A stretch of DNA of 64,000 bases from JAVVEH01 sp032251435 (GCA_032251435.1 JAVVEH010000010.1:1-64000), one strand, 5' to 3'; shown: positions 8,848-18,189, numbered from the stretch's first letter. Translations and numbers: made by a program. Notes: generated by a model not told the origin, from the letters alone.

Positions 8848-9057
8848 GGGAAAAAGTTCTTTCGTGGATTTCAGGTTTTTCGACTCGTACCTTTTTTGGT
8901 CTGGGGAAGAACTCCGGACTCCCAACGTCGGGGATGACTGGGTGACAGTATGACTCCGGTGACCGTTTTTTCGTCTTCGGGTTGATCTGTCCAGACATTC
9001 GGGGTTCGGTGTCCGGGGCATCCTTGGCAAGCATGCGTCAGCACCACTGCACCGGCC
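8848..9057. other. Spacer between URO-D and GH63-like genes with a repeat-like core
   Basis: Read on the minus strand, about 8905-8965 contains cagtcatccccgacgttggg followed by agtccggag. This resembles common interspersed hairpin repeats that spell VIPDVGSP-like peptides. It explains why an open frame continues upstream of the GH63-like gene without looking like protein. Confidence 0.45.
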
Positions 9058-10149
9058 TCAATACCACCCGAATTGATGCGCGGTTTCGTACATGCGGATG
9101 ACATTTTCCAGGGGCGTGTTGTCCTGCAGGCAGTGGGTGGGGCTGAAGGCGTAGCCGCCCCCGGGCATCATGGTCTTCAGAACGTTACGGCAGTCTTCCT
9201 CAACGTCATCCGGTGTGCCGAAACTGAGCGCTCCGGTGGAAGAAACGCACCCGTGAAAGACCAGGCGCCCCCCGAAGGTTTTTTTCAGATACGCCGGCGA
9301 CATGTCAGCCGCTTCGGGTTGCAGGGTGTCGACACCGGTCAGTCCCATCTCAATATAATCCTCGTAGGCCCAGCTACTGGACCCGCAGGTGTGCAGCAAG
9401 GTGGGGATGTCGAACCGTTTGGCCAAATCAAAGAAGCGTTGCTGGCGGGGACGGATATGCCTGCGGAAGACATCCTTGCTGATCAAGGGAGCAATCTGGG
9501 TGCCCAAGTCTTCCCCCATCCACAGAAAATCGATTTTTCCCTTCCCGGCTTCCAGCGTGCGTTCCATGACACCGTATTGCTGATCCATCAGTTTGTCGAT
9601 CAAAAGCAATCCCGCCTGGTCATCAGTAATGAGATCCACGAACATCTGTTCCATGCCGCGCAGGAAACCAATCGTGTTCATAATGCACGCCGTGCCGGGA
9701 TTCCCGCAATGGATACCCATCGCCGGGTTGGTGTCAATGACCGATTCAATGTGCGAATAGTCAAAATCAGCGGGATTGGCGAATGGCCAGGCGGCGATGT
9801 CATCCACGGTGGCGGTGGCCAGGGGAAAATCGCAGTAATCCCAGTAACCGCCGCTGCCATGCTCGATCCACCGGGTGCGCCAGCCGTAAATAGGATTGAC
9901 TTGCCGATTCGGGATTTTAGGAAAGAGTTCGGGTCCCGCGTACCGGGCTCCGACCCCCATGAAATCAACCCCGAGCGCCGCCATCAGCTCATGAGACGTT
10001 TCCGCTCCGAAATGCGCCATCACCCGTTTACGGATAAGGGGATTCCAGGCCATGTTGATCGGGACGCGGTCAGTTTCTTCCCCGCGGAAAAAGGCCCGCG
10101 CCCGTTCCTTTGATGTCAGTGTTTCACGGCCGGTGACCAATGTTTTCAT
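9058..10149 (-). CDS. Uroporphyrinogen decarboxylase (URO-D) family protein, corrinoid-methyltransferase type
   Basis: 363 aa. The URO-D fold is shared by HemE and by MtaA/CmuA-type methyltransferases that move methyl groups between corrinoid proteins and thiols. Visible features are RARAFFRGEETDRVPI at the N-terminus, LHTCGSS (the His/Cys zinc-site pattern of methyltransferase members), and a C-terminal GGYAFSPTHCLQDNTPLENV. The Arg pair and substrate motifs of true HemE are not evident, so heme synthesis is unlikely. Large families of such proteins accompany sugar-degradation genes in PVC bacteria, where their role is mostly unassigned. It is divergent from the esterase gene; the 288-base gap holds that gene's promoter. 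Confidence 0.82.
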   Translation of the reverse strand: MKTLVTGRETLTSKERARAFFRGEETDRVPINMAWNPLIRKRVMAHFGAETSHELMAALGVDFMGVGARYAGPELFPKIPNRQVNPIYGWRTRWIEHGSGGYWDYCDFPLATATVDDIAAWPFANPADFDYSHIESVIDTNPAMGIHCGNPGTACIMNTIGFLRGMEQMFVDLITDDQAGLLLIDKLMDQQYGVMERTLEAGKGKIDFLWMGEDLGTQIAPLISKDVFRRHIRPRQQRFFDLAKRFDIPTLLHTCGSSSWAYEDYIEMGLTGVDTLQPEAADMSPAYLKKTFGGRLVFHGCVSSTGALSFGTPDDVEEDCRNVLKTMMPGGGYAFSPTHCLQDNTPLENVIRMYETAHQFGWY

Positions 10150-10367
10150 GCGTGGACCTTGTGTTAAATATGGGGATCTGGAGACAAGAAGCCGTGGCCT
10201 GATTCATTCACGAATTGATAAGATGGATGGAAAACGACTTAATGGCGGCGAGGAGATAATAATCCGGGCTTGGATAATCGCAAGTTGTCATGATGGCATT
10301 TGCCGGTTTAAGTTCCGGCTATGACCTTGATGGTGATCCACGGACGCGTCAGGCGCGGCGACGGGAA

Positions 10368-10398
10368 TTGACAAGACCGGAATAAGGCTTATTATAAT
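10368..10398 (+). promoter_or_regulatory. sigma70-type promoter for the SASA esterase gene
   Basis: TTGACA (10368-10373) and TATAAT (10393-10398) both match consensus, with a 19-base spacer that is slightly long. A start near 10405 would leave a leader of about 33 bases including the ribosome site AAGAGGA (10424-10430). Confidence 0.65.
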
Positions 10399-10437
10399 AC
10401 CATCCTTGACGACCATGAACAACAAGAGGATAGACTA

Positions 10438-11970
10438 ATGAAACATGATATAAGCGAAAGAAGTATGACTCGCCATTGTGTCGCTCGGGCGTCCCGGGGG
10501 CTTTTTCCCGGAATTTTCCGCCTGACGCGGGGTGGTTTCTGGCTGGGACTCGTTGGCGGCTTAATGGTTATGGGGTCCGGCTGTTTGAACGCCCCGGCGC
10601 AGGCTGTCGCCGCGGATCCACCGGCGGCTGAAACCAAGCCGGTCAAGGTGTACATCATGTCCGGCCAGTCCAATATGGTCGGCATGGGTGATGTGGGCCC
10701 GCATGGCATGACCCGTTTCAACACCTATGTGTCCGCCGATGAGAAAGCGGAAAAAGGCTGCGTGGTGTCGATTTATAAGGGGGCGTTTGATCCGACTGTC
10801 AATTACAACGACATTGAACCGGTGGAGACCCATCACGCGATGGTCGGGTATTGGCCGCATGCTTCTTTCCCGGAATTTGACGGGCCCTCGACTCAGATCG
10901 CCCGCGGATACATCCGGATTGATCGAAAAGGGGTTTACAGTTTTAAGTCCGGCAACATCCTGGCGGTTGATGGCAAGGTGTTTTATCGCAATGAACCGGG
11001 CCAAGAGCCGGTGTCGAAGCGGGTGCTCATGGAACCGGGGACGCATGCGATCACGGTTGTTCATTTTGGCCGGGGACAAACAAACTTGAGCTACAGTCAC
11101 TGGGATGTGGCGGGCACCCTGACGACCCTGGTCAAGGAGGAAGGGAAATTGCCGCATCTTCTGGATGACACCGGTAACTGGGCCGCCCGCGGGGATGTTT
11201 TGTATAAAGGCGTTGTGTCTGACACGTGGCAGGGGCCGTTGACCGTCGCGGATGGCGCGATTGGCCCGGAATTGGGCTTTGGTCAGGTTATGGGGGACTT
11301 CCATGATGAGCCGGTGCTGCTGATCAAGGCTTCCATCGGCAACCGCAGTCTGGGCTGGGATATCCTGCCTCCCGGCAGTGAACGATACACTCACGGAGGC
11401 AAGGTTTACGCCGGCTACAAAGATTCCCCGGCGTCCTGGCCGGAAGGCGAGGAACCGAAACCGATTAACTGGTACGCGGGTAAAACCTATGACCGGTACA
11501 CAGAAGAAATCCACAAGATTTTGGATAATTTTGAGACGCTTTATCCCCAGTTCAAAGACCGTGGCTATGAGATCGCCGGGTTCGTCTGGTGGCAGGGGCA
11601 CAAAGACAGCGGCAGCGAGGCGCATGCCAACCACTACGAACAGAACCTGGTGAATCTGATCAATGCCTGGCGGAAAGAATTCAAAGCCGAAAACGCGCCG
11701 TGGACAATTGCCACCGTGGGTTTCCATGGCCACAAGATGCCGGATCAATTCGTGCCGATTTTTAATGCGCAAATGGCGGTGGCCGATCCGAAAAAACATC
11801 CGGAATTAGCCGGTACGGTCAAAACCGTTGACATCCGGGACTTTTGGCGGGAAACGGAGGTGTCTCCCAAAGGGCAGGACTACCATTACAACCGGAATGC
11901 CGAAACTTACTACCTCGTCGGGGAAGCGCTTGGAAAGGCGATGGTGGAGTTGAAGGACGGAACGAACTGA
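10438..11970 (+). CDS. Secreted SASA-type carbohydrate esterase with inserted beta domain
   Basis: 510 aa. The N-terminus has a positively charged start and a hydrophobic stretch (about residues 30-45) ending GSGC, so it is exported, possibly as a lipoprotein, although the lipobox is not canonical. IMSGQSNMVGMG (about residue 76) carries the SGNH-like nucleophile serine of the SASA family (sialate O-acetylesterase and related acetyl esterases). GFVWWQGHKDSG and the final DYHYNRNAETY fit the remaining blocks, with the His of YHYN as likely catalytic base. Between the first and later blocks (about residues 140-235) lies a PA14-like beta region. The role is probably deacetylation of polysaccharide outside the cytoplasm. 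It has its own promoter and AAGAGGA ribosome site. Confidence 0.85.
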   Translation: MKHDISERSMTRHCVARASRGLFPGIFRLTRGGFWLGLVGGLMVMGSGCLNAPAQAVAADPPAAETKPVKVYIMSGQSNMVGMGDVGPHGMTRFNTYVSADEKAEKGCVVSIYKGAFDPTVNYNDIEPVETHHAMVGYWPHASFPEFDGPSTQIARGYIRIDRKGVYSFKSGNILAVDGKVFYRNEPGQEPVSKRVLMEPGTHAITVVHFGRGQTNLSYSHWDVAGTLTTLVKEEGKLPHLLDDTGNWAARGDVLYKGVVSDTWQGPLTVADGAIGPELGFGQVMGDFHDEPVLLIKASIGNRSLGWDILPPGSERYTHGGKVYAGYKDSPASWPEGEEPKPINWYAGKTYDRYTEEIHKILDNFETLYPQFKDRGYEIAGFVWWQGHKDSGSEAHANHYEQNLVNLINAWRKEFKAENAPWTIATVGFHGHKMPDQFVPIFNAQMAVADPKKHPELAGTVKTVDIRDFWRETEVSPKGQDYHYNRNAETYYLVGEALGKAMVELKDGTN

Positions 11971-12217
11971 GTCGCCGCCAAGTGACCCGTTTCGATTTGT
12001 TCGATTACGTCGATCCGTTCGGTCTTGGCAGGGGCGGTGCCCGGCGGTCGGATGAATGGACACCGATGAGTGACATGAAGTCCACGGGCCGCCCAAGGTG
12101 GAAGACGACGAAAGTCAACCGGAACGCGCAAGGAACTGGCATTCGCTGCCGCTCATTTGCCAGCCTCAGAGGCGGACGTTGGCGCTATCCCGGGCATCCA
12201 GCAATAAGACTTTCCGT

Positions 12218-12718
12218 TTATAACTGGGCTTTGACCAGTTCCGCACGGGATTTCCGATCCAGTTTGCTCATATCACTGATCCGGTAGCGGAAACCATGCG
12301 TGTCGGTGATGATGATCACGCCTTGGATGGTCACGACCGCGTGGTCCCCTGAATGGCTCACCATGAATGTTTTCTCTCCGCGGTCGGTGGTGACATCCCA
12401 ATGGTGTCCTTTGGCGGTCGCTTTCACGCTTTTCACGATGGTGATGGCGGGGAGAAAGTGGGCCAGCCGCAGGTCGTCACGCACGATGTCGCGCTGGTCG
12501 GGCGGTAAATCCGCCAGCGCCCGGATCACTCCCAGTGAGACACTCTTCCTCTGCCCGGTTTGCGTGTGGAAAACGGCGATGTATTCCTCGGGGCGAGTGA
12601 TGGGAAAGAGGGGCTGGCAATAGACCGATTCATAGTGGCCGTCCGCCGCCAGGGTCAAGCTCAGCGTATTGTCCGCGGCCACTGCGAAGGTCAGGGTGTC
12701 AGGTGTTAATTCTTTCAT
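12218..12718 (-). CDS. DUF1854 protein
   Basis: 166 aa, all within the DUF1854 family: LTLAADGHYESVYCQPLFPITRPEEYIAVF, then LADLPPDQRDIVRDDLRLAHFLPAI, then WDVTTDRGEKTF and RYRISDMSKLDRKSRAELV. The family has no settled biochemical role; it is typically encoded beside an ABC exporter and in some genomes beside cyanophycin genes. That exporter is immediately upstream (stop at 12738, 19 bases away), so the two form an operon. No cyanophycin synthetase or cyanophycinase is in this window. Confidence 0.88.
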   Translation of the reverse strand: MKELTPDTLTFAVAADNTLSLTLAADGHYESVYCQPLFPITRPEEYIAVFHTQTGQRKSVSLGVIRALADLPPDQRDIVRDDLRLAHFLPAITIVKSVKATAKGHHWDVTTDRGEKTFMVSHSGDHAVVTIQGVIIITDTHGFRYRISDMSKLDRKSRAELVKAQL

Positions 12719-12737
12719 GATGAAATCAAGCCGAAGC

Positions 12738-14984
12738 TCATCCTTTCACAGCGATAATTTCCGACATTTTCCGTTGGGATTTGACCAGATCCGCGAAGAT
12801 GCCATTGTTGTCCAGTAATTCCTGATGGGTGCCGGTTTCCACCAGCCGGCCGTCATCGATGACCAGCAGCCGGTCGCAATTCCGGAGCGTGGAGAGTCGG
12901 TGGGCGATGGCGATGGTGGTCCGTCCGCGGGTGAGTTTTTCCAACGCCTTCTGGATATGCGACTCGGTCTCCGTATCGACGGACGAGGTGGCCTCGTCTA
13001 AAATAAGAATCCGCGGATCGCGCAGAATCGCCCGGGCGATGGAAATGCGTTGTTTTTCGCCGCCGGACAGGCGGTTGCCGCGTTCGCCCACCTGAGTGTC
13101 ATAAGCGTCTGGTTTGCGCATGATAAACTCATGGGCGCGGGCGGCTTCGGCGGCTTCCAGGACCTCGTCCGCTGTCGCCTCCGGGCGGGCGTAAACGATG
13201 TTGTCATAAATCGTGCCGGAAAACAGAAAGGTCTCCTGCAGGACAACCCCGATTTGTTTGCGCAGATCGTTATGCGACAGATTCCGGACATCTTCGCCAT
13301 CAATGCGGACAACGCCTGACGACGGGTCATATAACCGGGCGATGAGATTGATCATCGTGCTTTTGCCGGCCCCGCTTTTACCCACTAGTCCGACCAGTTC
13401 ATTGGCCTTGATCTGAAAACTCATGTCTTTGATCACGGGTTTCCCAGGATCGTAACCGAAGGTGACCCGGTCAAATTCGATATGTCCTTGAATGTCAGCG
13501 GCGGGAAGAGGATGGTCCGCCTCTTTCACGTCAGGCTCCGCGTCCAGGATGTCGAAGATCCGTTCTGAAGCGCTTAATGACGTGACAATCATGTTGAACA
13601 TCCGGGTGATCATAAAGACCGGCCGGTAAAACATGCCCAAATAAGCCAGATAGGCCATGAGTTCACCCACGGTCATGTTCCCTTTCATGACCGCCTGCCC
13701 CCCCAGTCCCCAGACGATGACGGTGCCGCTGATCACGATAAAGTGGAGAACCGGGTGATAAAACGCCCAGCGGTATTCAAGGCTGATCCCGCTGTCCCGG
13801 TAATCCGCGCTGAACTGGTCAAATTTGCGGATCTCCTCGTTGCCCTGGCCGAAGGCTTTGACGACACGCATGCCGGAAATGGAATCCGAAACCGCCGCGC
13901 TGAGCAACGACCGGCGGCTGAAAAACCGGTGAAACGCGGCGTGCAGCCGCGGCATCATGTGGCGCATGAATAAAAGGAGAAAGCCGATCGGCACCAAAAC
14001 CATCAAGGTGATTTTCCAGTTCAGGAAAAATAACAGAAAGCCGACACCGACTAAGGTGAAAAGGCCTTCCAGACTCAACGGAATGAAATCCACCAGCAAG
14101 CGCCGCAGTTCACCGGTGTCTTGATTCACCCGGGCGATGATGCTGCCAGTTTGATTTTTGTCAAAGAAGGATAAGGATAATTCCTGGAGTTTCTCATAAA
14201 TCGCTCCCCGGATGTCATAGACCGCGCGGTGGCCCACATAACCGGCCAGGCGGGCCTGAAACATGCCGAACACCAACTGCGCCACATGGGCGGCCAAAAA
14301 CGCCAGCACCGCCCAGGGAAGATATTTGGCCAGTTCAAAGGCGCCGGAGACGGGATCCGGTTTGAGAATGCGGTCGATAAACAGCTTGCTCATGTAGGGG
14401 GTGACCAAGCCGGCGAGGGTGGAAAGAGTTAGAAAAAAGAGAATCAGTGTCAAGTGGAGGCGGTACGGCCTGGCGAAGTGAAAAACCCGTTGGCACAGGC
14501 GCTTGTCTTTGGCGCCGACTGTGGCCGCCGCGGACTCCGCGGCGGCGGCGGGCGCGTCCGGATCATCTGAAAATGACGCGTTCAGCCGGTTGATGACGGG
14601 GGTGAACTCCTCCCGGCGGGCTTCGTGAAAAAACGCCAAGGGTTGGTTGCCACCCGTTTTCATCCTGGCGGTCACCACCGTGCCGCCATTGCGGAGCGTC
14701 AAGATGATTTTTTCCACATCGCGCCGTTGGCATTGAGATACAACACGCCATGTCTCGCCATCCGCGACGGCGGTGATCAGATGACAGTCCCCCGCCAGGA
14801 GCCACGTGGTGGTGAAATGGCCGCCTGGATCCAGTTCGGACTGAGCATGCTCCACCATCGGCTCCGCTCCGAACTGGTGGCGCCAAACCGCCGTCAACGA
14901 ATCCGGCGGCGGAAGGATGCCGGGAGTTTCCCGTTTATCCGCTCCTTCCCCGCCAGGGGGTCTTCTGCCATACCGTGGGGCCAT
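12738..14984 (-). CDS. ABC exporter (fused permease-ATPase) of the DUF1854-associated type
   Basis: 748 aa. An N-terminal extension of ~160 residues (with WLLAGDCHLITAVADGETW and a basic FFHEARREEFTPVINRLN block) precedes six membrane helices (about residues 175-460) and a C-terminal ATPase. The ATPase has Walker A GKSGAGKST, Q-loop VVLQETFLFSG, signature RLSGGEKQRISIARA, Walker B ILILDEATSSVD and an H-loop AIAHRLSTL. All are intact, so it should be an active homodimeric exporter. The extra N-terminal domain and the adjacent DUF1854 gene match the transporter type named for its link to cyanophycin metabolism; the cargo is unknown. Upstream in-frame starts make the exact N-terminus uncertain. 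Confidence 0.88.
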   Translation of the reverse strand: MAPRYGRRPPGGEGADKRETPGILPPPDSLTAVWRHQFGAEPMVEHAQSELDPGGHFTTTWLLAGDCHLITAVADGETWRVVSQCQRRDVEKIILTLRNGGTVVTARMKTGGNQPLAFFHEARREEFTPVINRLNASFSDDPDAPAAAAESAAATVGAKDKRLCQRVFHFARPYRLHLTLILFFLTLSTLAGLVTPYMSKLFIDRILKPDPVSGAFELAKYLPWAVLAFLAAHVAQLVFGMFQARLAGYVGHRAVYDIRGAIYEKLQELSLSFFDKNQTGSIIARVNQDTGELRRLLVDFIPLSLEGLFTLVGVGFLLFFLNWKITLMVLVPIGFLLLFMRHMMPRLHAAFHRFFSRRSLLSAAVSDSISGMRVVKAFGQGNEEIRKFDQFSADYRDSGISLEYRWAFYHPVLHFIVISGTVIVWGLGGQAVMKGNMTVGELMAYLAYLGMFYRPVFMITRMFNMIVTSLSASERIFDILDAEPDVKEADHPLPAADIQGHIEFDRVTFGYDPGKPVIKDMSFQIKANELVGLVGKSGAGKSTMINLIARLYDPSSGVVRIDGEDVRNLSHNDLRKQIGVVLQETFLFSGTIYDNIVYARPEATADEVLEAAEAARAHEFIMRKPDAYDTQVGERGNRLSGGEKQRISIARAILRDPRILILDEATSSVDTETESHIQKALEKLTRGRTTIAIAHRLSTLRNCDRLLVIDDGRLVETGTHQELLDNNGIFADLVKSQRKMSEIIAVKG

Positions 14985-15077
14985 GGGTGTCCGGGCCTTT
15001 CAAAAAAGTGATGGGCTGTCAAGATGAATCTTTACCATAGCCCGATTGGTTCATTTTACACGGCTTTGGGTGAGACT

Positions 15078-15695
15078 CTAAGATAATATGAGGGCTTCAA
15101 CCGCTCGACGGGCGTCATCAACACAGCTGACATGGCGGGCGTTCCAGGATCGTTCCCGGGCGGCGTTGATATTTTCAATCTTATCATCCAGATAGAGAGC
15201 GGGCCGGCAGCCGCCGCAGCGAGTTTCAAACGCCTCATACATGGCGGCGGCGGGTTTTAACGCCCCCACGTCATAGCTGACCACGGCATCGGTGATCAAA
15301 TGGGAAAACGAGAGTTTCTCCTGGATAGCTGTATGGTGCAGCGTGGAAATATCGGACAAAAAGACGGGTTTGTACCCCGCGGCCACCATTTCCGCCACCA
15401 AGCGGGCCATGCCCTGAATTTCATCACCGAGGAAATTCAGCCAGGCGTGTTTGATATCCGCCGGGGTGAGATGGGTGAGGAACTTTCGGCTCATCAACGC
15501 CAAAAACTCGTCCACGGTTTGGCGGCCGGTTTCCACGTCGCGCGAGTAGCGGGAAAGCCTGGGATGGGTGGTGAAAATCTCCTCCATGCTGGCGAAGCCC
15601 AGCAGCCGCGCGCAGCGGTCCGGGTGCAAACGGACGCAGACCTCGCCAATGTCTAACGCGATGGCGTTGGAAACGGGAAGCGGCATCCGACTCAC
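15078..15695 (-). CDS. HAD-superfamily hydrolase, YihX-like
   Basis: 205 aa. Motif I is ALDIGEVCV: the second Asp of the usual DxD is replaced by Gly, as in the YihX/HAD-IA group (DxGxV). Motif II is FLSDIS, motif III the Lys in GALKPA, and motif IV LYLDDKIENI. A helical cap lies between residues 20 and 95. Related enzymes dephosphorylate sugar phosphates such as glucose 1-phosphate; the substrate here is not identifiable. Its start codon overlaps the stop of the SUI1 gene by four bases (ATGA), so the two are translationally coupled. Confidence 0.8.
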   Translation of the reverse strand: MSRMPLPVSNAIALDIGEVCVRLHPDRCARLLGFASMEEIFTTHPRLSRYSRDVETGRQTVDEFLALMSRKFLTHLTPADIKHAWLNFLGDEIQGMARLVAEMVAAGYKPVFLSDISTLHHTAIQEKLSFSHLITDAVVSYDVGALKPAAAMYEAFETRCGGCRPALYLDDKIENINAARERSWNARHVSCVDDARRAVEALILS

Positions 15696-16165
15696 GCCCC
15701 CTTCACGCGGTAATGGTTCTTGGCAAACCAGGCTTTCGCCCGTTCCCGCTGGTCCCCCTGTAGCTCGATGACCCCTTCCCGACAGGTGGCCCCCGTGCCT
15801 AGTTCCCGTTTTAACCGCCCCAACAACTCCATTTCCTCAGGCATGCTCAAGCTTTTCAACCCCATGACCCGTGTCACCGTTTTTCCCCCTTTGCCCTTGC
15901 GCTGAATCTGTAGAGACACCTGTCCTTTCACCAGGACGGGTTCGGCGAATTCCAAGCTGGCGTCGCCCAGGTCTTTCAGCAACTGTTTGTCTTCTTCAGG
16001 CAAGCCGTCCAGCGGATCCGCCCGTACGGGCTTGGGCGCGGGCTTTTTTTTCTCTTCTTTGGGAATGCCCAAAGCGTCAGTGCTGAGACTGGCGAATGGA
16101 TTGACATCAAAGGCCGCGGCGTTGCCGGGGTCGGCGACTTTTTGTGACCGGTTTTTCTTACCCAT
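15692..16165 (-). CDS. SUI1/eIF1-like translation factor (YciH family)
   Basis: 157 aa. The C-terminal 90 residues form the SUI1 fold: LQIQRKGKGGKTVTRVMGL, LKRELGTGATCREGVIELQG and AKAWFAKNHYRVKG. Bacterial YciH acts at the ribosome to discriminate initiation complexes, and relatives are scattered across bacteria. Here a charged N-terminal extension of about 65 residues (lysine- and proline-rich around EEKKKPAPKPVR) precedes the domain and is probably disordered. It forms a coupled pair with the HAD phosphatase downstream (ATGA overlap). Confidence 0.87.
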   Translation of the reverse strand: MGKKNRSQKVADPGNAAAFDVNPFASLSTDALGIPKEEKKKPAPKPVRADPLDGLPEEDKQLLKDLGDASLEFAEPVLVKGQVSLQIQRKGKGGKTVTRVMGLKSLSMPEEMELLGRLKRELGTGATCREGVIELQGDQRERAKAWFAKNHYRVKGA

Positions 16166-16294
16166 GGTCGATGTTCACTTTGTTCTTTTGGAAGACATGG
16201 AAAGAAGGCGGAAGAATGAACGCTGACAGGTGAAGAGACGGCGACCGTCTTCCACGATTGATACGGGTTTCAACGATGTCAACGCTCTCTTGAG

Positions 16295-16840
16295 CTACCT
16301 GTCGATCATACCGGTTTTCCGGGCGTGTTCGAAGAGGCCGCCATCATCAATCACGCCTTTGGCGTCACCCAGGGGCCGGGTGGGGATCACCTCACCGGTC
16401 GCCAGCAAGGTCAAGGTGTTGGTGTCCAGATCCAGTTCCACATCGTCCCCGGTTTTGACTTTTTCACACAGGCGTTGGTCCATGTCCACAGGGTAGAGTT
16501 CCCCGGTGGCGATGCAATTGCGGAAAAAAATGCGGGCGTAGGATTGGGCCACAATCGCCCGCGCGCCAGCCGCGCCGAGGGCGATTGGCGCATGCTCCCG
16601 ACTGGACCCGCAGCCAAAGTTCGTGCCGCCGATGATAACCGCGTAGGGGGTCTTCATCCGGCCTTCCGGAACAAAGGGAGGATCGTAGGAGTCCGGCAAC
16701 CCGCACAGGGCGTGACTGCCCAGCGTGTCATATTCCTCCGGAATCGTCGGCACCAAGTTCAAATATTGGGCCGGAATGATTTGATCCGTGTCGATATTAT
16801 CGGCGACCACATAGGCTTTGCCGGAAATTTTGCTGGCCAT
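16295..16840 (-). CDS. leuD: 3-Isopropylmalate dehydratase small subunit
   Basis: 181 aa. It is the swivel domain of the isopropylmalate isomerase of leucine synthesis, which pairs with LeuC. Landmarks are NIDTDQIIPAQYL near residue 14, GGTNFGCGSSREHAPIAL near residue 71 and SYARIFFRNCIATGELYP. The protein starts MASKISGKAYVVADN after a GAGG ribosome site. It follows leuC with a 47-base gap on the same strand. leuA and leuB are not in the window. Homoaconitase or a related hydro-lyase is the alternative, since the LeuCD and HacAB families overlap. Confidence 0.9.
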   Translation of the reverse strand: MASKISGKAYVVADNIDTDQIIPAQYLNLVPTIPEEYDTLGSHALCGLPDSYDPPFVPEGRMKTPYAVIIGGTNFGCGSSREHAPIALGAAGARAIVAQSYARIFFRNCIATGELYPVDMDQRLCEKVKTGDDVELDLDTNTLTLLATGEVIPTRPLGDAKGVIDDGGLFEHARKTGMIDR

Positions 16841-16887
16841 TTTTCTTGCCTCGTTTGCTGCTGTATGGTTAAAAATGGTTCTGGTCT

Positions 16888-18189
16888 TCAGACTAAAAAC
16901 TCACGCGGATCCGTGACGCGTCCGGTCACCGCGGAGGCCGCGACCGTTAACGGCGAAGCCAGAATCACCCCGGCTTTTTTCGACCCCATGCGGCCGATGA
17001 AGTTACGGTTGGTCGTGCTGATACAGATTTCCGGTCCGTTTACACGGCCAAAGGTGTCCACGGGGCCACCCAGGCAGGCGGCGCAGGACGGCGGCGCCGG
17101 ATCAATGCAACCGGCTTCCTTGAAAATTCGCAGGAGGGATTTTCCATCCACGGTCTCTGTGGCGAGTTGCTGTTCAATTTCAACCGTCGCCGGCACCAAG
17201 TAGGTTGGAACCGTCACGGCACGGCCATTGAATATCGTCGCGGCGGCGATAAAATCCGTGATTTTTCCGCCGGTGCAACTACCGATGTAGGCCCGGTCCA
17301 CTTTTTCGCTGGACATGTCTTGGGCGGCCGCGTAGTTGTCCGGGGAGTGGGGCATAGCCACACCTGGGACTATGTCCGCGGCGTTGTATTCATGAACACT
17401 GTAGTAGTCCGCGTCGTCATCGCTGGTGAACATGTCGAAGGGCTTGTCAGTCCGTTCTTTCACATAGGCGACAGTTTTCTCATCAGCGGCGATAATGCCA
17501 TTTTTCCCGCCCGCCTCGATCGCCATATTGCAGATGGTCATCCGTTCTTCCATGGACAGGCGCTGGATGGCTTCGCCCGCGAATTCCATGGCCCGGTAGG
17601 TGGCGCCGGCGACACTGATGTCACCGATGACTTTGAGGATGACATCCTTGGCCATCACCCCCGCGGGAAATTCGCCATGGAAAATGAACTTCATGCTGGC
17701 GGGCACTTTGATCAACAACTTGCCGGTGCCCATGACAAAGGCGGCGTCGGTGTTGCCAATGCCGGTGGAAAACTCGCCAAAGGCACCGTGGGAACATGTA
17801 TGTGAGTCCGTGCCGAAAAGCACTTCGCCGGGACGGCAGTGTCCTTTCTGGGGGAGGGTCAAATGGCAGACACCGGAGTAGGTCTCGTCGGCGGGATCAT
17901 AGAAGTGCGGCAGGCCCTGCTCACGGGCGAAATCACGGCAGGTGTCCACGTTCCGGTGGCACATGTCATCCGCGGTGAAAATGTAGTGATCCGGCGTGAT
18001 GACGACAGCCTCTTTGTCAAAGACCTTGGCATCCCCGCCGAATTCGCGCTTGAACACCCCGATGGTCCCCGGACCGCAGACATCGTGGGTCATTAAAATA
18101 TTGGCCCGCACCCAGATATTCTCACCGGGGGAAACCTGGTCGCGTCCGGCGGCTTTAGCCAGGATTTTTTCAGTAATGGTCATGCCCAT
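16888..18189 (-). CDS. leuC: 3-Isopropylmalate dehydratase large subunit
   Basis: 433 aa from MGMTITEKILAKAAG; ATG at 18183 and GTG at 18195 are also possible. It is an aconitase-family catalytic subunit that binds a [4Fe-4S] cluster. Cluster cysteines are in IGSCTGG and PPSCAACLGG; other family blocks are LFGTDSHTCSHGAFG, ANILMTHDVCGPGTIGVF and STTNRNFIGRMGS. The 433-residue length is that of the archaeal-type (LeuC2) group, shorter than E. coli LeuC. It is transcribed with leuD. Confidence 0.92.
   Translation of the reverse strand: MGMTITEKILAKAAGRDQVSPGENIWVRANILMTHDVCGPGTIGVFKREFGGDAKVFDKEAVVITPDHYIFTADDMCHRNVDTCRDFAREQGLPHFYDPADETYSGVCHLTLPQKGHCRPGEVLFGTDSHTCSHGAFGEFSTGIGNTDAAFVMGTGKLLIKVPASMKFIFHGEFPAGVMAKDVILKVIGDISVAGATYRAMEFAGEAIQRLSMEERMTICNMAIEAGGKNGIIAADEKTVAYVKERTDKPFDMFTSDDDADYYSVHEYNAADIVPGVAMPHSPDNYAAAQDMSSEKVDRAYIGSCTGGKITDFIAAATIFNGRAVTVPTYLVPATVEIEQQLATETVDGKSLLRIFKEAGCIDPAPPSCAACLGGPVDTFGRVNGPEICISTTNRNFIGRMGSKKAGVILASPLTVAASAVTGRVTDPREFLV

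Noticed and set aside
8848..9030. N-terminal extension of the GH63-like protein
   Set aside because: It overlaps a hairpin-type intergenic repeat and contains no family sequence.
9058..10149. HemE, uroporphyrinogen decarboxylase of heme synthesis
   Set aside because: It has the HTC zinc-type motif of methyltransferase relatives, and its sugar-gene context does not fit heme synthesis.
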